From the NCBI RefSeq assembly GCF_001411555.2, contig NC_049904.1:34161534-34225533 (forward strand): a stretch of DNA of 64,000 nt, in the 5' to 3' direction. How positions within the stretch are numbered: the first letter of the stretch is position 1; every line of letters starts with the position of its first letter. Under the pieces are notes generated by a model. It saw nothing but the letters and a program-made list of their open reading frames with translations. It was not told the origin of the DNA and ran no database searches. This stretch comes from Juglans regia (lineage: Eukaryota > Streptophyta > Magnoliopsida > Fagales > Juglandaceae). This document shows positions 17,201-36,224 of this stretch, piece by piece. The position numbers were made by a program, and so were the translations under genes.

Positions 17201-18826
17201 TTGATCGTCTTTTCAGATTTGGAAGATCTGGCCAAAGAAGGTGATAGCCCTGTAGATTCGTTCCCATGGAATCCCTATAGATGAGTTAAGGTAGAAACAT
17301 ATTCATTAATGTGTCTTTTCTTTAGTGGGTCTGTGTTCAGTATACCTCCCCTAGTGAATTGGATAGTAAGGATATTTATTTAGCTCCATGAAAGGGAAAA
17401 GCTGGATTCTATCATTTCAATTTCCACTTTTTCATACCTGATTGGTTTTCATTTAATAATTAATACTCCTCCATAATTTTCAGCGAAATGTGCGGCTAGT
17501 TCAAGTTCTTATGATGTATCCCTCTCCTGTACTATTACGAACTTCTAATAGAAATACAAAATCATCTCGGCTCCAATTTTTTTTTTTTTTTTTGTTACAT
17601 TTAAAGGCGTATTATACAAAAGGGTTCTAACTAACTTTTATTTATTTATTTACTTCTTGGCTTCTTACTAACTTAAAAGAGGGTAAGAGTATAATCAGTG
17701 TCAAATTCAAAAAAAGAAAAGAAAGAGTATTTGTTAGTGTTTTTCTAAATGTGGATATTATCTTTGGAATCTATATATTATCAGGCCCTTGATGAAAACT
17801 AAATTATATTCTCAAATCGCAATAAAACGCTTGCATGACATAATTTGATAAATTTTAAATTTTGAATTTTACATACGATCTAATTCATGTGGATGGTGTG
17901 CTCAGAATAGAATAACTCTAACTAAATGAAGAAATTTATGGGCCTAACTCATCTCATAAAACCGGTTCTATAAGATATGATTGTTTATTCCTTATAAACA
18001 TGCCCAAGACCTTATCTATAAGTAATGTGAGATTATTCTTCAATACTCTCCCTCACGTGCAGGCCGGTATTTTTCCTAGTCCTTGAGGTAACAAGTGTGA
18101 GCCCCATTCATCCTGTCGCAGGCTCTGATACCATGAATAAATTAATGGACCTAACTCATCTCATAAAACCGATTCTATAAGAGAAGATTTTTCATTCCTT
18201 ATAAACATACCCAATCTCTTCCATGGACAATTTGGATTATACCTCAACACTAAATACAATATAAATCAAATATAGCCAAGAAGCTACCCCCAGTCCTTGA
18301 ATCATCTAAATCATAAATTTGATTATTAAAGTATTCTTTGTACTTCCCTTATTTACAATTTACCAAATTTAAGGAAATAACTACATGGAAGTTTGGAACC
18401 GCACAGCTCAGAGCTCTTTTACTACTGAAATCAAACGCAGCCGACAAACACGAACATGAACACAAGAAAAACCAATAAGAGCGACGAGAACTCAGAGTTG
18501 GTATGTAGTAACTAATTCAAACTAATTACCTCAGCCAGATCCGAGCAGCTTGGCACCGAGCCCAGCAGGTTCAACCTAAACGAGGAGTCACCCGGCGGCG
18601 ACTCACTCTTGACTCGCTTCACGGCCCGTTTCCCTTTGCTCCCCCATTTCCTGCGCAAGCCACTCCCAGCACTCTCTTGCACCGCCAAATGGGCCAAATC
18701 GGCCAGAGCCTCGGCCGCCTCCAGCTCCATCTTCACCATACCATCCGCCGCACACGTCAAAGAGGACGTCGTAGAAGCAGATGAGCATGACAACGAGCTC
18801 CAAACATAACATCTCTCCGAACCCAT
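14270..18826 (-). CDS. bZIP transcription factor-like protein with N-x7-I basic region
   Basis: Exons on the minus strand: 18826-18530, 16945-16745, 16671-16594, 15511-15446, 15279-15211 and 15133-14270. All are in phase and give 524 aa. The N-terminal region has LEAAEALADLAHLA then a basic KGKRAVKRVK cluster. The bZIP begins in exon 3 (RRVLANRESARQTIRRRQ) and continues across exons 4-6 with leucines every seven residues (LTRKAAD, LARENEN, then K/R-rich heptads). The long C-terminal part is Ser/Pro-rich with a basic KKLIDAVAAAGARKRRKE near the end. Expected role: nuclear DNA-binding regulator. The layout resembles the small plant group around AtbZIP62/AtbZIP72, which is my inference. The residue eight after the invariant Asn is Ile instead of Arg/Lys. 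The intron after 15211 uses a GC donor (CAG|GCAAGT). Confidence 0.88.
17927..18249 (-). mobile_element. TRIM retrotransposon, complete, with TSD CTAAA
   Basis: Two ~117 bp terminal repeats (17927-18045 and 18134-18249) begin TGAA and end TTCAATA or CTCAACA. They share CCTAACTCATCTCATAAAAC and TTCCTTATAAACAT. Directly beside the right repeat is GGCTCTGATACCA (18121-18133), the reverse complement of the tRNA-Met primer-binding site TGGTATCAGAGCC, so the element reads on the minus strand. A purine tract (GTGAGGGAGAG on minus) lies beside the left repeat. CTAAA flanks the element at 17922-17926 and 18250-18254. There is no coding capacity. It sits in intron 1 of the bZIP gene in the same orientation. 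Confidence 0.92.
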
Positions 18827-19038
18827 GGCTCAAATGCAGAGACAGAGAGAGAGAACCTGGCTGTTCCTTCAAAGAACAGTAAGGTATTGGAGAGGGAGAG
18901 AGAGGGAGAGGGAGTTCGTGTGTGTGTTTGTGTCTAGGGGAATTGGTTAGCTTGCCCGCAGACTGTGTCGGACTGACACTTGTCACGACAGCTCATGACC
19001 AGACATCTTTGCAAACTCGGGGCCGGGTATCCCTGAGC

Positions 19039-19172
19039 GCCACGTATCGGGCTTGGCCACGTAGGCGACCTTGCACGTGCAAAATCTCACCCGCAGGCGT
19101 AGGAAAACAATGCAAAGTGAGAGTCGGTTTGAATTTAGAAATACGTGGTTGTTTGGATGACGCCCACGTGTA
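19039..19172. promoter_or_regulatory. cluster of five ACGT cores upstream of bZIP gene
   Basis: ACGT cores occur at 19042, 19059, 19075, 19143 and 19166, in contexts GCCACGTATC, GCCACGTAGG, TTGCACGTGCAA, TACGTGGTTG and CCCACGTGTA. These resemble G-box/ABRE-type sites, which are bound by bZIP factors. They lie about 215-345 bp upstream of the bZIP start codon, in a locally GC-rich stretch typical of a promoter. Occupancy is inference. Confidence 0.5.
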
Positions 19173-19281
19173 TTTTGCTGATTCTAGTGCGTTTCAGTTT
19201 TCAGTTCATGCTTTTATTTTAGTAAAATGCACTCTCATGTTCCTAAATATTTTTTTTCATGTATTTTATTTTTATATATAA

Positions 19282-20148
19282 TGATTAAGAATGTGATAAT
19301 TAGAACATTTGTTTATTTTTTAAAATATTTTTTAAAAAAAAAAAAAAAAATTCAATTACACTAAGAGGCATTGTAACATTGTACTTTAGAGTGATACCAG
19401 ACGGATAGAAATTGGACCACACTTCAAAAAGTGCTCCTCTGGTTAAAGATTGCATGCGACAGCTGTGCCTTTTATTTGACTTGCCTTTTTCCTTTTCTGT
19501 TGTTGTCGTTTCACAGTGGGCAGAGGCTGGGCCAGTCAGTCAGTCAGTCAGTGGTCCGACTCCAATTATCCATTATATTGGGCTGATATTTGAGGATTTT
19601 GGGTTTGGTGGGCTTACCTTAATATAGTTTCTTAATTTGAGGAGAGCAGCCTATAGGCCATAAAGTACTTTGAGCAGCACTGGTAATGATTTCATACTAT
19701 TTGTTATCTGAACATTTTCTATTTCGATACTTCAGAGTTCAGACGGAGAGAATGGATCGAATGTATTAATAACTCGGAATTAAAAGCTTTCTTTAGAGAC
19801 CAACTATTTTGCAAAACAGCCAGTCGGACTAGATCGGACTATAACACACTTGAAAAACTACGCGCGTGCGTACATGTTGACCAGCCCGAGCTAGCTAGCT
19901 GGCCTTTATATATGCATGCAAAAGATCTCTCATAAACTGAATTTTATTAATAACACATCTGGAGAGTCTCTGAACACTTTTGCACTAATTAATTAGTTAA
20001 TTAACCATGTTGTACGTACGTACATATTATTTGAACTCCATGCAGCAATCTCCCTCGATCGGCCCTTTAATTAATGTGGACCTCGCTCTGTCGTGACGAT
20101 CATACTCCTGATCTCCAGACTCCAGCGCCACATACACTACGCGTACAG
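19282..20148. other. intergenic, no gene recognised
   Basis: AT-rich spacer between the divergent bZIP promoter side and the 3' end of the IQM gene. Small GTCA repeats occur at 19537-19551. I see no coding or RNA gene. Confidence 0.5.
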
Positions 20149-22575
20149 TCATGCAATTACAGGTGTAACCTTGTCTATCTGAAAACAAGCCAAAATAAAA
20201 AAAATAAAAAAAGCCCTCATTATATATAAAATAACAATAGTTGATGGCACCTAAACTACGAAGAACAGACACGTACGATTAATATTATCACGAACATGGA
20301 TATATAAAGATTAAAATCCATGTATCATGTGACTCATGCCGGACAAAGTAATTAACAGTCCAGCTTTGAATCAAGGAACGACAATTTTCAGGATTTTGTT
20401 GGATCTCCTTTTGGATTAATAGGCCAATCCATGCATATTTTGGGTTGTCAACTGGGATATATTAACCTTTTCAGGACTATATATATACATGGAACCGAAG
20501 ACAATATGGTCATGAGAGAGACGTCGATCGAGAGTTACCTCGACTCCATTAAGATTCACTCCATGTTCTCCAAGAAAGGATAAAAACCGGTAAATGCTGT
20601 CGTCCGTTGGCCGATAATGTCCACTATATCCAGATATGTACTGAAACATATTACAGCAATAATCGAATTAAGGAGATTAGATATATGCCATACCAAAACG
20701 CATGAAATACATTATTTAGAAGCACCTTTATTTTGCACGGACAATAACCATGCATGTATATATGAATCCGTATGAACTGCACGTACCTTAAGAATTCCGT
20801 GCTCTACAACTAGGCTTCCAGCAGCTACTGTAGCCCCTCCAGCCAAGAAGCTAGAATGATGGAACCTTCCTTTTTCTTTCTTTACGGTATGAACAAATAT
20901 CATGTGTTAGAGAGAGAGAGGGAGAGAGAGAGAGAGAGAGAGAGATCTAGTGGGAATTGTACTCATGTATAAATTATGATCACAGAGGAATCTCAGAAGT
21001 AACTAGTTTTTTGATATTACGACAAAAGTAACCAGCTTATTATATACAGTACGCATGGTGCATGACATGCTTTTGCAGTATTTAGTACTGACACATGTAG
21101 CTAGAAATTAACCAGCTTCTCAGTTGTCACGCACGTATACATATATATATATATATTTATGCCTTTTTCAGGTTTGCAATAATTAATATAATCTCTTACC
21201 TTACCGACGTAGAGTCTCCCCGAGGTGCTCACAACGAATATCCACTTGTCCCGGCCTCGCGATATTCCTTCAAGCTGTGTATGAAGATCGCCTCCACTTT
21301 GTTTATGAACTACTTTCCCCCCAGAAACGATGTGTTCATATCGGTTCCTCTCTAGCTAATTCCACCAAATTAAAAAAAATAAATAAATCACACTGAGATC
21401 AGTACATGGGGCCCCTAATTGCAAGTACTTCATTTATCAAGCAAAATAGTACACAGTAGATCCGACTTTATGCATGAGGATCGATGCACACATACAGGTC
21501 CAAGATACTTCACGCACTGTTCTTGAAGCACTGATCTTGAGCATTCTGGGAGATCGATCACTTTTCCATCTCCTACATCCAACCTGCAAAGTCAAAAATA
21601 TCAAAACTTCTGAGCTACGAACTGCCGCAATCCCTTACTACCATAAGCCTTCCTAACAAATTAACAACGGCGCCCTCGAATTGATTTTAATTTACGAAAT
21701 ATTTTATAAGAGGTTTCTTACAATTTTCTCCCTTCCTATTCTGGCTTATGGTCGGTTTCTGGTAAATGGTTGAAGCATATATATATTGCAATCGTTCTTA
21801 ATTCATATATTTTTGGTCCGCTAAAAGCTTAATTATACGCTGCACTCATATACATATACAACATGCGTGCATGGTATAAGTAACTATTCCTTTTTAGTGG
21901 GGAAATGGCTTACCAATAAAAAAAGGGCTGATTACCAGCATTAGACCTGCACCACTGGTTGTAGTACAAACGTAAGCTACGTCCATAACGATGCCGTGGA
22001 TCAATCTACGGTTAAAAATACCATGATGAGTATGGATCATGAAGTCACATATATATAGTGATACCAGGAAATAGGAGATCGATGGTCAAAAGTAGTATAC
22101 GCAAAGAGGAGGGAGGGCTTAGGGCAGAAACTATTACAGCTTCAATCCAATGCTGAAAAGCCAATATTTGCGCTTTGTCATTTTCAGACACACCTCTGCC
22201 CACCTACCCAAAAAGTTCCATTTTCACATGAAAAAACTTAAATTAGGTTGCAGCTTGTCACCGATTATAAATTTATAACAAGGAGTGCTTTTTTTTTTTT
22301 TTTTTTTTTTTGTTACAATGAAATGATAATTTTAACTATATACTCAGCCCTAGCTCCTACGTACATTATAGTACTATATATGTAATCATATGCATGAGAT
22401 TTACCATAGAAGCATTAAAGCCAATTCGAGTCCACCGAGTATTGGAACTTCTCTCGTTCATGCATTGGAAGAAGAAAGTCGTACTGATATTCAGTCTGGC
22501 AAAGTCTATCGCGTGCCCCCTTCATTATCATCCTCATTTTTCAGTTAGCATTCAATAAATAAACAAACAGAAAGA

Positions 22576-22615
<40 letters not shown>

Positions 22616-22734
22616 TATAATATGCATGTGTGCGCGTACCATAGCTCCATTATAATGGTGTCAGCTAGCATGCGCCTGTGGCGAAAACTCCGGTACATGT
22701 TCTGCAACTTAACAGCAGCGTGAGCATGATCCAT
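20149..22734 (-). CDS. IQ-motif protein of the IQM family (calmodulin-binding)
   Basis: Nine exons on the minus strand: 22734-22640, 22519-22405, 22203-22138, 22005-21914, 21583-21496, 21355-21200, 20879-20787, 20640-20539 and 20178-20149. They join in phase to 278 aa. Residues 8-20 form an IQ motif ([14 protein letters not shown]), the expected calmodulin-binding site. Later IQM hallmarks are [54 protein letters not shown] and [10 protein letters not shown]. The protein is shorter than the roughly 400-500 aa I expect. The C-terminus ends soon after the conserved core. At the N-terminus, 22735-22845 stays open in frame and encodes DSPLKQRLTELTP, resembling an IQM N-terminal segment, but has no ATG and begins after a TAA. 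The final tiny exon has a good acceptor but is the least certain. Confidence 0.8.
20907..20944. repeat. GA microsatellite
   Basis: (GA)n interrupted once, in the intron just upstream of IQM exon 7 on the minus strand, where it reads as a CT-rich pyrimidine tract. Confidence 0.75.
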
Positions 22735-22855
22735 TTTGTAAGATACTGTGTCGTAGAGAGAGGGCTGATCAGCGGGTTCTACTACTTTGTGGTTTCTTGG
22801 AGTTAATTCAGTTAGACGTTGCTTTAGCGGGGAATCATGTATGGATTAAATTTAT

Positions 22856-24900
22856 ACTGATCATTTTCTTAATTAATATTCATATGCATGCGATCCTTGT
22901 GATTTTCACGTGGTCCACTTTCGATCGTATTCTCAAGTAGATGATCAAGTTCTGCGGCTTAATTGACGCGGCGACTACACAAGTTGGAAGTGGAATGGTA
23001 TGTGCGTACGTGAGACACAGGGAGGAAGCTGGATTAATGTGATCATCAGCTTTAATAAATAATTTTGAAAAAATAAAAAGTTTCTGGTTGATAATACCTT
23101 ATTAGATCAAAAAAACAAGAAGAGAATAAATTGCATGGCCAGATCAAATGTTCAAACGTCTATATTATATGTATTCGTATAATTATGAAAAGAATAATGG
23201 CAGTGACAGTAATTAATTAGTTTTAGGCCGTATACGTGTGTGTGACGTGTAAATGGAGTGTGAGTAAATTAATGCTGCTTATTGCGAAAATAAAGCAACT
23301 AATTAAATGCTTATCTAATGTAGATGAACCCTGAACGGAGTTAGGGAAAGCAAGACTTGACTTCCAAGAAAAAGCTTAAAAAGGAAACCTAGCTAGCTAG
23401 CTTTTGGGAAATTAAATGATTTAATGTTTTCATCGAGTACTTTTGGAAAAGTATTGACTTGCTCCTGCAAATTAAGTACGTAGTCTTTGTGTTTTGATGT
23501 ACTACTACTGGTCATAGATCAACAACATGACGGCCTAGATAGTCCTTGTACGTGGAAGTGACCAGCTAATGCTTTGGTCGTTGTCTTCGACTCTTCATCC
23601 ACACAGAAAGATAAGAGATCATAGATCAGAAGGGCTTCAAGTGATCATGTTAACGTTATTATAGTCTATACAACGCGTGAGATGGGAAGTACGTACGTAC
23701 GTAGGGGGCTTTTGAAAATGAGAGCATCAAGAAGTTTGTCTGTCATGTGTTCGATCTTAATTTGACCAAGCACATTAATTTGTTAAAGAACCATATTGCA
23801 TGCAATATCCACGAGACGATGTTTTTCAACATAAACTTGTGATGTGTGAAGTTTTGGCCTACATTCTTGTCGTATTTTAATCGTTTAGTTTTTTATTTTT
23901 TTAAACATCCAAAGGAAGAAAGCGAAAGAAATTAGAGACCCCAAGGCCATGAATGCTTTTAATTTACTGATAGCTCACATCACATCGGAACCAGGCCGGA
24001 AAACGTCTAACCGGGCTTCTATTATGTTAGAAGAAATCTTCTCATCAGCCGATTTAATGATTTCATTTCTCTACTTAACTATAATGAAATCAAACCCAAA
24101 TTTCTTCTTCTGGGAAGATGGCTAAACATCATCATCATCATCAAGAATCCATCGGACAACAACATCAACAATAAAACTTGTTGAACGTTCTTTACAACTT
24201 TGAAGAGCATTGGAAAGAAGAAGTCGGAGAGGATCATGATGAGGGAAAGAGAGACGGGCAGGCCAGCAAACAGAATAAGAGAGAGAGCTATAGATGGAGC
24301 AAGAAAGGAAGCTGATCTCGGAATAGGGGAAAGATCATGCATGATGAAGGGGTTGATAAATAGGGAGGAGAAAATAACAGTAGGGCTAGCGTAGGGCTAG
24401 CAACACTACGTTTTTTGTATGTATTAATTTTAGGTATTTTTTTTAATCTTTGTTTGGTTTGAGGTTCTTTGAATCTTTTCTGCGATCAATCGTAGAAACC
24501 TTGAAAGGCTAATGATGTTGGGCCATTTTCTGTTAAAAAAAAAAACAAAATTACTTAAAAAAAAAAAAAAAAGTCGGAGAGGACTATTTCTAGCAAGAAG
24601 ATGAAGTGGAAGACAACTCTTACGACATTAGTAATTTCCAGGAAGATGAAGGCCTTGAGAAGAATTTTTTATAGACCTGCAGGTAATTATGAGTAAATCT
24701 TGTTGGTGTCTGTGAAATTCTTGTGTAGGATGAGCCAGCAGTTTTCGATTGTTTCGGTTGTGTGGCTGTGGCACCCGGTGTGGGGTGTAAAGGCGGACGA
24801 GTCGAATCACTCCTTTAATTTTTTTCATAATAAAATATGAATTTTTTTCAAACTCTAATGCACCAAAATAAAAAATTAGTTAGCAAAATGAAACGGTGTT
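22856..24900. other. intergenic, no gene recognised
   Basis: AT-rich spacer upstream of the IQM gene. A GA-rich stretch at 24200-24350 yields short open frames on both strands without family resemblance; a hydrophobic one is on the minus strand at 24079-24342. AAGTCGGAGAGGA occurs at about 24219 and again at about 24571. I see nothing else to annotate. Confidence 0.45.
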
Positions 24901-24939
24901 GTTTTGTTTTAAACTGTATGAAAAAAAAAATTAAAGGAA

Positions 24940-27900
24940 ATGACGCATCATTTCTAGGCTAGGGTTAAGAATCGCATTATTTTCCCCCCTTCTTCTTCTG
25001 TTGAACTCCAAGTCTCCACTCAGACTCTCTCGCTCCTCTCTCAATCTCCCATTCAATCCCAGCCGCTGACGAACCCCAGGCCCCACAACTACCGTGTCAC
25101 GGCCAATGCCTCTATTCTCTCTCAGACTCCCAGTTCCTCCATAGTCCATCCGACATCTTGAAACTGTGAGCACTTTCATCTCTTTCCCTCTCCTCCGTAT
25201 TTCCGTCTAGTGGCCTTTTTTTTTCAAGGTTGATTCATAATTGTATCATTTAACTTTTAAATATCTTTGTTACTTTTCTGATCCTTGTGATTGTTGGTGG
25301 ACCGTGGATCTGATCAAATTGTTGTCCTCTCTCTATGTTTGTGATTTATACAAAATATGAGAAGATTTGAGACTAATTTAAAATTATTTGTTTGTGTATG
25401 ACTATGTACAAACCGACATACATTAAATTTTTGGAGCGAATTATTGGGACTGTGAAGTATGAACAGTAATTCGAAAGCTATTCTCGAATCCTCATTGTGA
25501 GTGTTCTTAATATATTCGACTTTATATTTATTTTGAATTAAAAAAATTATTATTGTTAATTTATGATATTCTAAATGTGTTGTAAAAATAGTTTGATATA
25601 AATTGAGGAAAGATGAGTGAACTAAAATCTAGATTAGAGTCTTAGACTTGTGATGTTTGCCATGTTGCAAATTAGTTACTTTATAATTATAATTTGTGTT
25701 ATGCACTATGTATAACACATGTAAGTTTGAAACATTTATGTTTTGTTTTATAAATTAGATGGATTCTTCGTTGATTTCGATTGATGTTGATTCAAATGAA
25801 CCAACCATTAACTTGGGAAATAATTTTGAGGGAAACCCAAATATCAAAACCCCCTAGTGCCCCTACTTATAGTACTTGTCCATTACCTGAGAAACAAAAA
25901 GGGAATGATCCATCAATTGTATGAGACCATTTTACAAAGGTAGAAGGTTGTCCTGTAGATGATCCAAAGGCTAAATGTAATTATTGTGATAAGTCATACG
26001 CTTGCCACTCAAAGAGAAACAGAACTTCAACAATGCAAAACCATTTGTCTTCATGTCCTAAAAATTCTCATAAATCTGAGCCTTTGGATAGGTACGAAAA
26101 AACATTGACAGGTAAGACAACAACTAAGGAGGGGGTTGGAGAAAGTGATGGTAGTATATTAAAGAGTCTCGTAACCCACAAATATAGTGAAGAGACTGTG
26201 AGGTTGGTGATTACAGAGATGACTATTATCGATGAGATACCATTTAGAGTTGTTGAAGGACAAAGATTTAGGAATATGTGTTGGTCTCTTGAACCTTGAT
26301 TTAAAGTGTCATGTCATGTCACGTCACAGTTGTAAGAAATTGTATGAAATTTTATGAATTAGAAAAGGAGAAACTTAAAAAAGTGTTTAAAGATTGTGGC
26401 ATGAGGATTTCGTTGACAACCGATACATGTACATCGGTACAGAATTTGAATTATATGTGTCTAACTGCACACTTCATTGATAAGAATTGAAAATTGCATA
26501 AATAAATCATTAATTTTTTTTTAATCCCTAATCATCAAGGGGATACTATTGGGATATATATTGAGTTGTGCTTACTTGATTGGGGCATTAATAGAATATT
26601 TACTATAACTGTTGATAATGCAAATTCAAATGATACTACAATTTCATATTTGAAACAGTTTTTGGTTGGGAATGTGTTGGGAGTAAGTATATGCACATGA
26701 GATATTGTGCTCATATATTGAATCTTATTGTGAATGAGGGTTTGAAGGAATACAATGACACCATCACAATGGCTAGAAATGCAGTTAGATATGAGCATTC
26801 ATTCTCTGCAAGATTAGACAAAGATATGTGCAGAAAAAGAAAAAATTAATTGTAAGAAAATGTTGTGTCTTGATATACAAACACGATAGAACTCAACCTC
26901 TATAATGTTGAAGGCAGCTGAGAAGTTTGAGAAGACTTTCAAGCAGATGGAAAGTAAGGATTATAATTTACTCTCTTACTTTGATGATGGCCCTGGCCTG
27001 GGCACATAGGGCATCCTAAAGCTAGGGAGTGGAAGACAGTGTTGGTGTTTGTTAAGTTTTTTGAAATGTTTTGTGATGCCCCTAATAGATTTTTTGAGTT
27101 TTTAGATGTGACATCCAATACCAGTTTTCTTGAGATTTATAATCTCCAAAATGAGTTGATTATGTTGAGCAAGAGTACTAATAGTTGTTTAAAAAGTATG
27201 ACCATAAATATGATAACAAAATATGATAAGTATTGAGTGTCATTAGACAGGATGAACTTGTTCATGTTAATTGTAGTTGTGTTTGATCCACAAAGCAAGT
27301 TAGGGTTTTTTACTTTCCACCTGAAGAAAGTTCATGATAAGTTTCATGCTAAAGAGTTGGAGGCGAGTGTGAGACAGGTATTAGCAGATTTGTATGCTGA
27401 GTATAATACTACATTCAGTTCCACCACGAGTAACCAAAAACATGAACCCCCTCCGACATCTAGAATCATGAATGATGCTGATGGCAAACGTGAGACCAAA
27501 TGGTTCTACAAGGGGTATAAAGCACCTTCTACCATGGGATCTACCATTGCCAAAATAGAAGTAGATCGATATTTATCAAATGGTTGTGAGACACTCAGTC
27601 CATCATTTGATTTGTTGACTTGGTGGAAAACTAATAAGCCTAATTATCCTATACTCGCGAGGATTGCACAAGACTTCTTGGCCATTCATGTTTCCACAAT
27701 TGCATTCGAGTCAGCGTTTAGTATAAGGAGGTCGTTTGCTTTATCCTTTTCGGAGTTCGTTGGTTCCGAGAACCGTTGACACTTATTTGTACTCAAAATT
27801 TGTTAAGACGTCCGTCAACAATCATTGATATTCGGAGGCTATAAATAATATAGAAAGTTTTATAATAGAATCAGATAATGTTTTATTTGTTTTCATTGTA

Positions 27901-28562
27901 ATTTACTTTTAATATTTTTCATAATCCAAATTCACTAATATTTGATGTTTTATTCTTATTATTAATATTTGTATATAGAGTTGGACAGACAATTAAACGT
28001 GATAACTATTGAAAGTTGAAGCAGCAAGCATGAAGATCACTCCCAATTTGTTGTCATTTATCTATGTTATATGTGTGTGTGTGTGTGTGTATCATTGTTG
28101 CTATGTTTAAGACAATTTGTTTTCATTTATTTATGTTATGTTTTACTTGCATTTTTCTATGCTCAAGACATTGCCTTTTTTTCTAATGTGTATTGTGTAA
28201 TACTAAACATATAGTGAAATTATTTTTATTTTTTTTAATTATGTAGCAAGTAATAAGTAATATAGTTAGTAATAGTATAAAATTACAAATGATATTAAAA
28301 TTAAAATGAAATTGACTATTTAAACTGAGTTTTAAAAATTCAGCAAATTTGAATTTGAAATCAACTCAAAAAGAAAAAAAACCAAAGCAGTGTTGAATTG
28401 GGCAAGAAGAAAGGTCCAAAAAATGGCCCAAACCGGTCTAGCCAGTTTCACCCCTCTACACCAGTCGGTTTCGGCCTATTTCTAGGGATAAAAGTACCTA
28501 GTCAGTCAGTCGATCTTGATTTTGGACCAAAACCGAACCGATCAGTTCGATTTTCAGCCCTA
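24940..28562 (+). pseudogene. decayed hAT transposon (BED finger plus transposase pieces)
   Basis: Broken coding pieces follow hAT transposase order. At 25920-26300 there is a BED-type zinc finger (CNYCDKSYACHSK...HLSSC). Around 26390-26830 comes catalytic-core-like sequence (DCGMRISLTTDTCTS, RYCAHILNLIVNEG). At 27040-27780 come LQNE..., VVFDPQSKLGFF and the C-terminal hATC region (WWKTNKPNYPILARIAQDFLAI), whose final conserved part is lost to frameshift. In-frame stops at about 25855, 26488 and 27235 prevent a full protein. The right end is probably near 28562 (CAGCCCTA) after ACCGAACCGATC-type subterminal repeats. The left end and target-site duplication were not found. A CT-rich leader-like stretch lies at 24980-25190. 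Confidence 0.75.
28071..28090. repeat. TG microsatellite
   Basis: (TG)10 within the AT-rich 3' part of the hAT remnant. Confidence 0.8.
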
Positions 28563-29445
28563 TCTATGATACTCAGCGTCGACCTTCGGCTTCCAAAAAA
28601 AGTTATCTATAGAATCCTATCAAGCATTAGAGGACCAATTTGGGCCTCCTCCTTCGACTATAGGGAAATTTATAAAACTAACTAGCACTACAAATTTGGA
28701 CAAAAACGTCAACAATCAAGGAGAAACAACAAAAAGGAACATCTGCATACGTAACCACATTGTTATGGTCCTCTGTGATGGCAAGGAGGTGGAGGGCAGA
28801 GGGTTAGGGTTCGCAAGTGAGAAGAAGAGAAGTGGAAAGCCAGAAGGAACTAAACTTGAGATCTGAAGGTTCGGGACTTTGACTCAACAAGCAACTCAAA
28901 ACGCATAGCTGAAGAACATCAAAACACAACGTCGAGCAAGAAGTCGGAGAATCAAAACGCATAGCTGAAGGATAAATAAAGTGCACCATTTCAACTTGGG
29001 TGCTGAAGATTCCAGAAGCATTACTTTCTTTCTTTGTTGTTATTTCATTCCGAAGTTTGTTATTTCCCTTTACACGTGCCTTTATGTTATTTGCTTATAT
29101 TGTATCTCTGCGTGGATATAAAGGAAGGCACTGTAGTGTCAAAAAGCAAACTATATTTTTCCTACATTTGGAATCTTGCTAGGAGGTTAAGGAATTCCCT
29201 CGAAAGAACCCTAAGATCATTTATATTTCCAGAAGCTTTCTTTGTCATTTTCACAAACACATTACCTGCATTCATCCCCATTCCATTGCCAACACATCCA
29301 TTTTACCTTATTCATCCCGCAATACAATACCATATATTCAGAACCATTACACACATATATCCCAATAACTTACACAGCCAAACCATATGTAATTAACATA
29401 ATAAAGCAAAGAAAACCGATGCCAAAAAGATCAGACCATTGATAA
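28563..29445. other. intergenic, 3' flank of MDAR
   Basis: No gene recognised. A 19-bp direct repeat, TCAAAACGCATAGCTGAAG, occurs at 28896 and 28952. The part nearest 29446 should include the MDAR 3' UTR. Confidence 0.5.
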
Positions 29446-35957
<6,512 letters not shown>

Positions 35958-36068
35958 TGATGATGATTGGGAAAGCTTTTTGCTCTGTGCTGTGCGCTAG
36001 ACAAAATAATGACAAATAGAGAGAATTTGATAAATGTGAGAGTGGCCTGATTTTTTTTGGACGGCTGA

Positions 36069-36114
36069 TTTTTATAGCTGAAGAAGCCGTGTATAAATGG
36101 AATATAGCCACGTG
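36069..36114 (-). promoter_or_regulatory. MDAR core promoter: TATA box and palindromic G-box
   Basis: On the minus strand TATAAAAA lies at 36076-36069, about 112 bp upstream of the MDAR start codon. Further upstream, 36107-36116 is GCCACGTGGC, a perfect palindromic G-box with CACGTG at 36109-36114. G-boxes are bound by bZIP, bHLH and related light, stress and ABA-linked factors. The transcription start is inferred near 36040. Confidence 0.6.
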
Positions 36115-36224
36115 GCGAGTCAATGAACCAAATGTCTGTCGGTCTCTTATTTAATTAAAGGATGGATAATGCTAGATGCCCGGTTGGGGCTTTTGCTGGA
36201 AGCTCTCGTTAGAATTTAATATTT

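Noticed and set aside
19537..19552. GTCA tandem repeat as a regulatory array
   Set aside because: Only four short units, no supporting context.
24079..24342. Hydrophobic minus-strand frame that could suggest a membrane peptide
   Set aside because: Composition comes from a GA-rich tract and a CAT run; no start context, homologue or neighbouring exons recognised.
24381..24400. TAGGGCTAGC repeated, considered as the left end of the hAT remnant
   Set aside because: Adjacent 8 bp do not match the 8 bp after the right end at 28562, and the repeat is better explained as local duplication.
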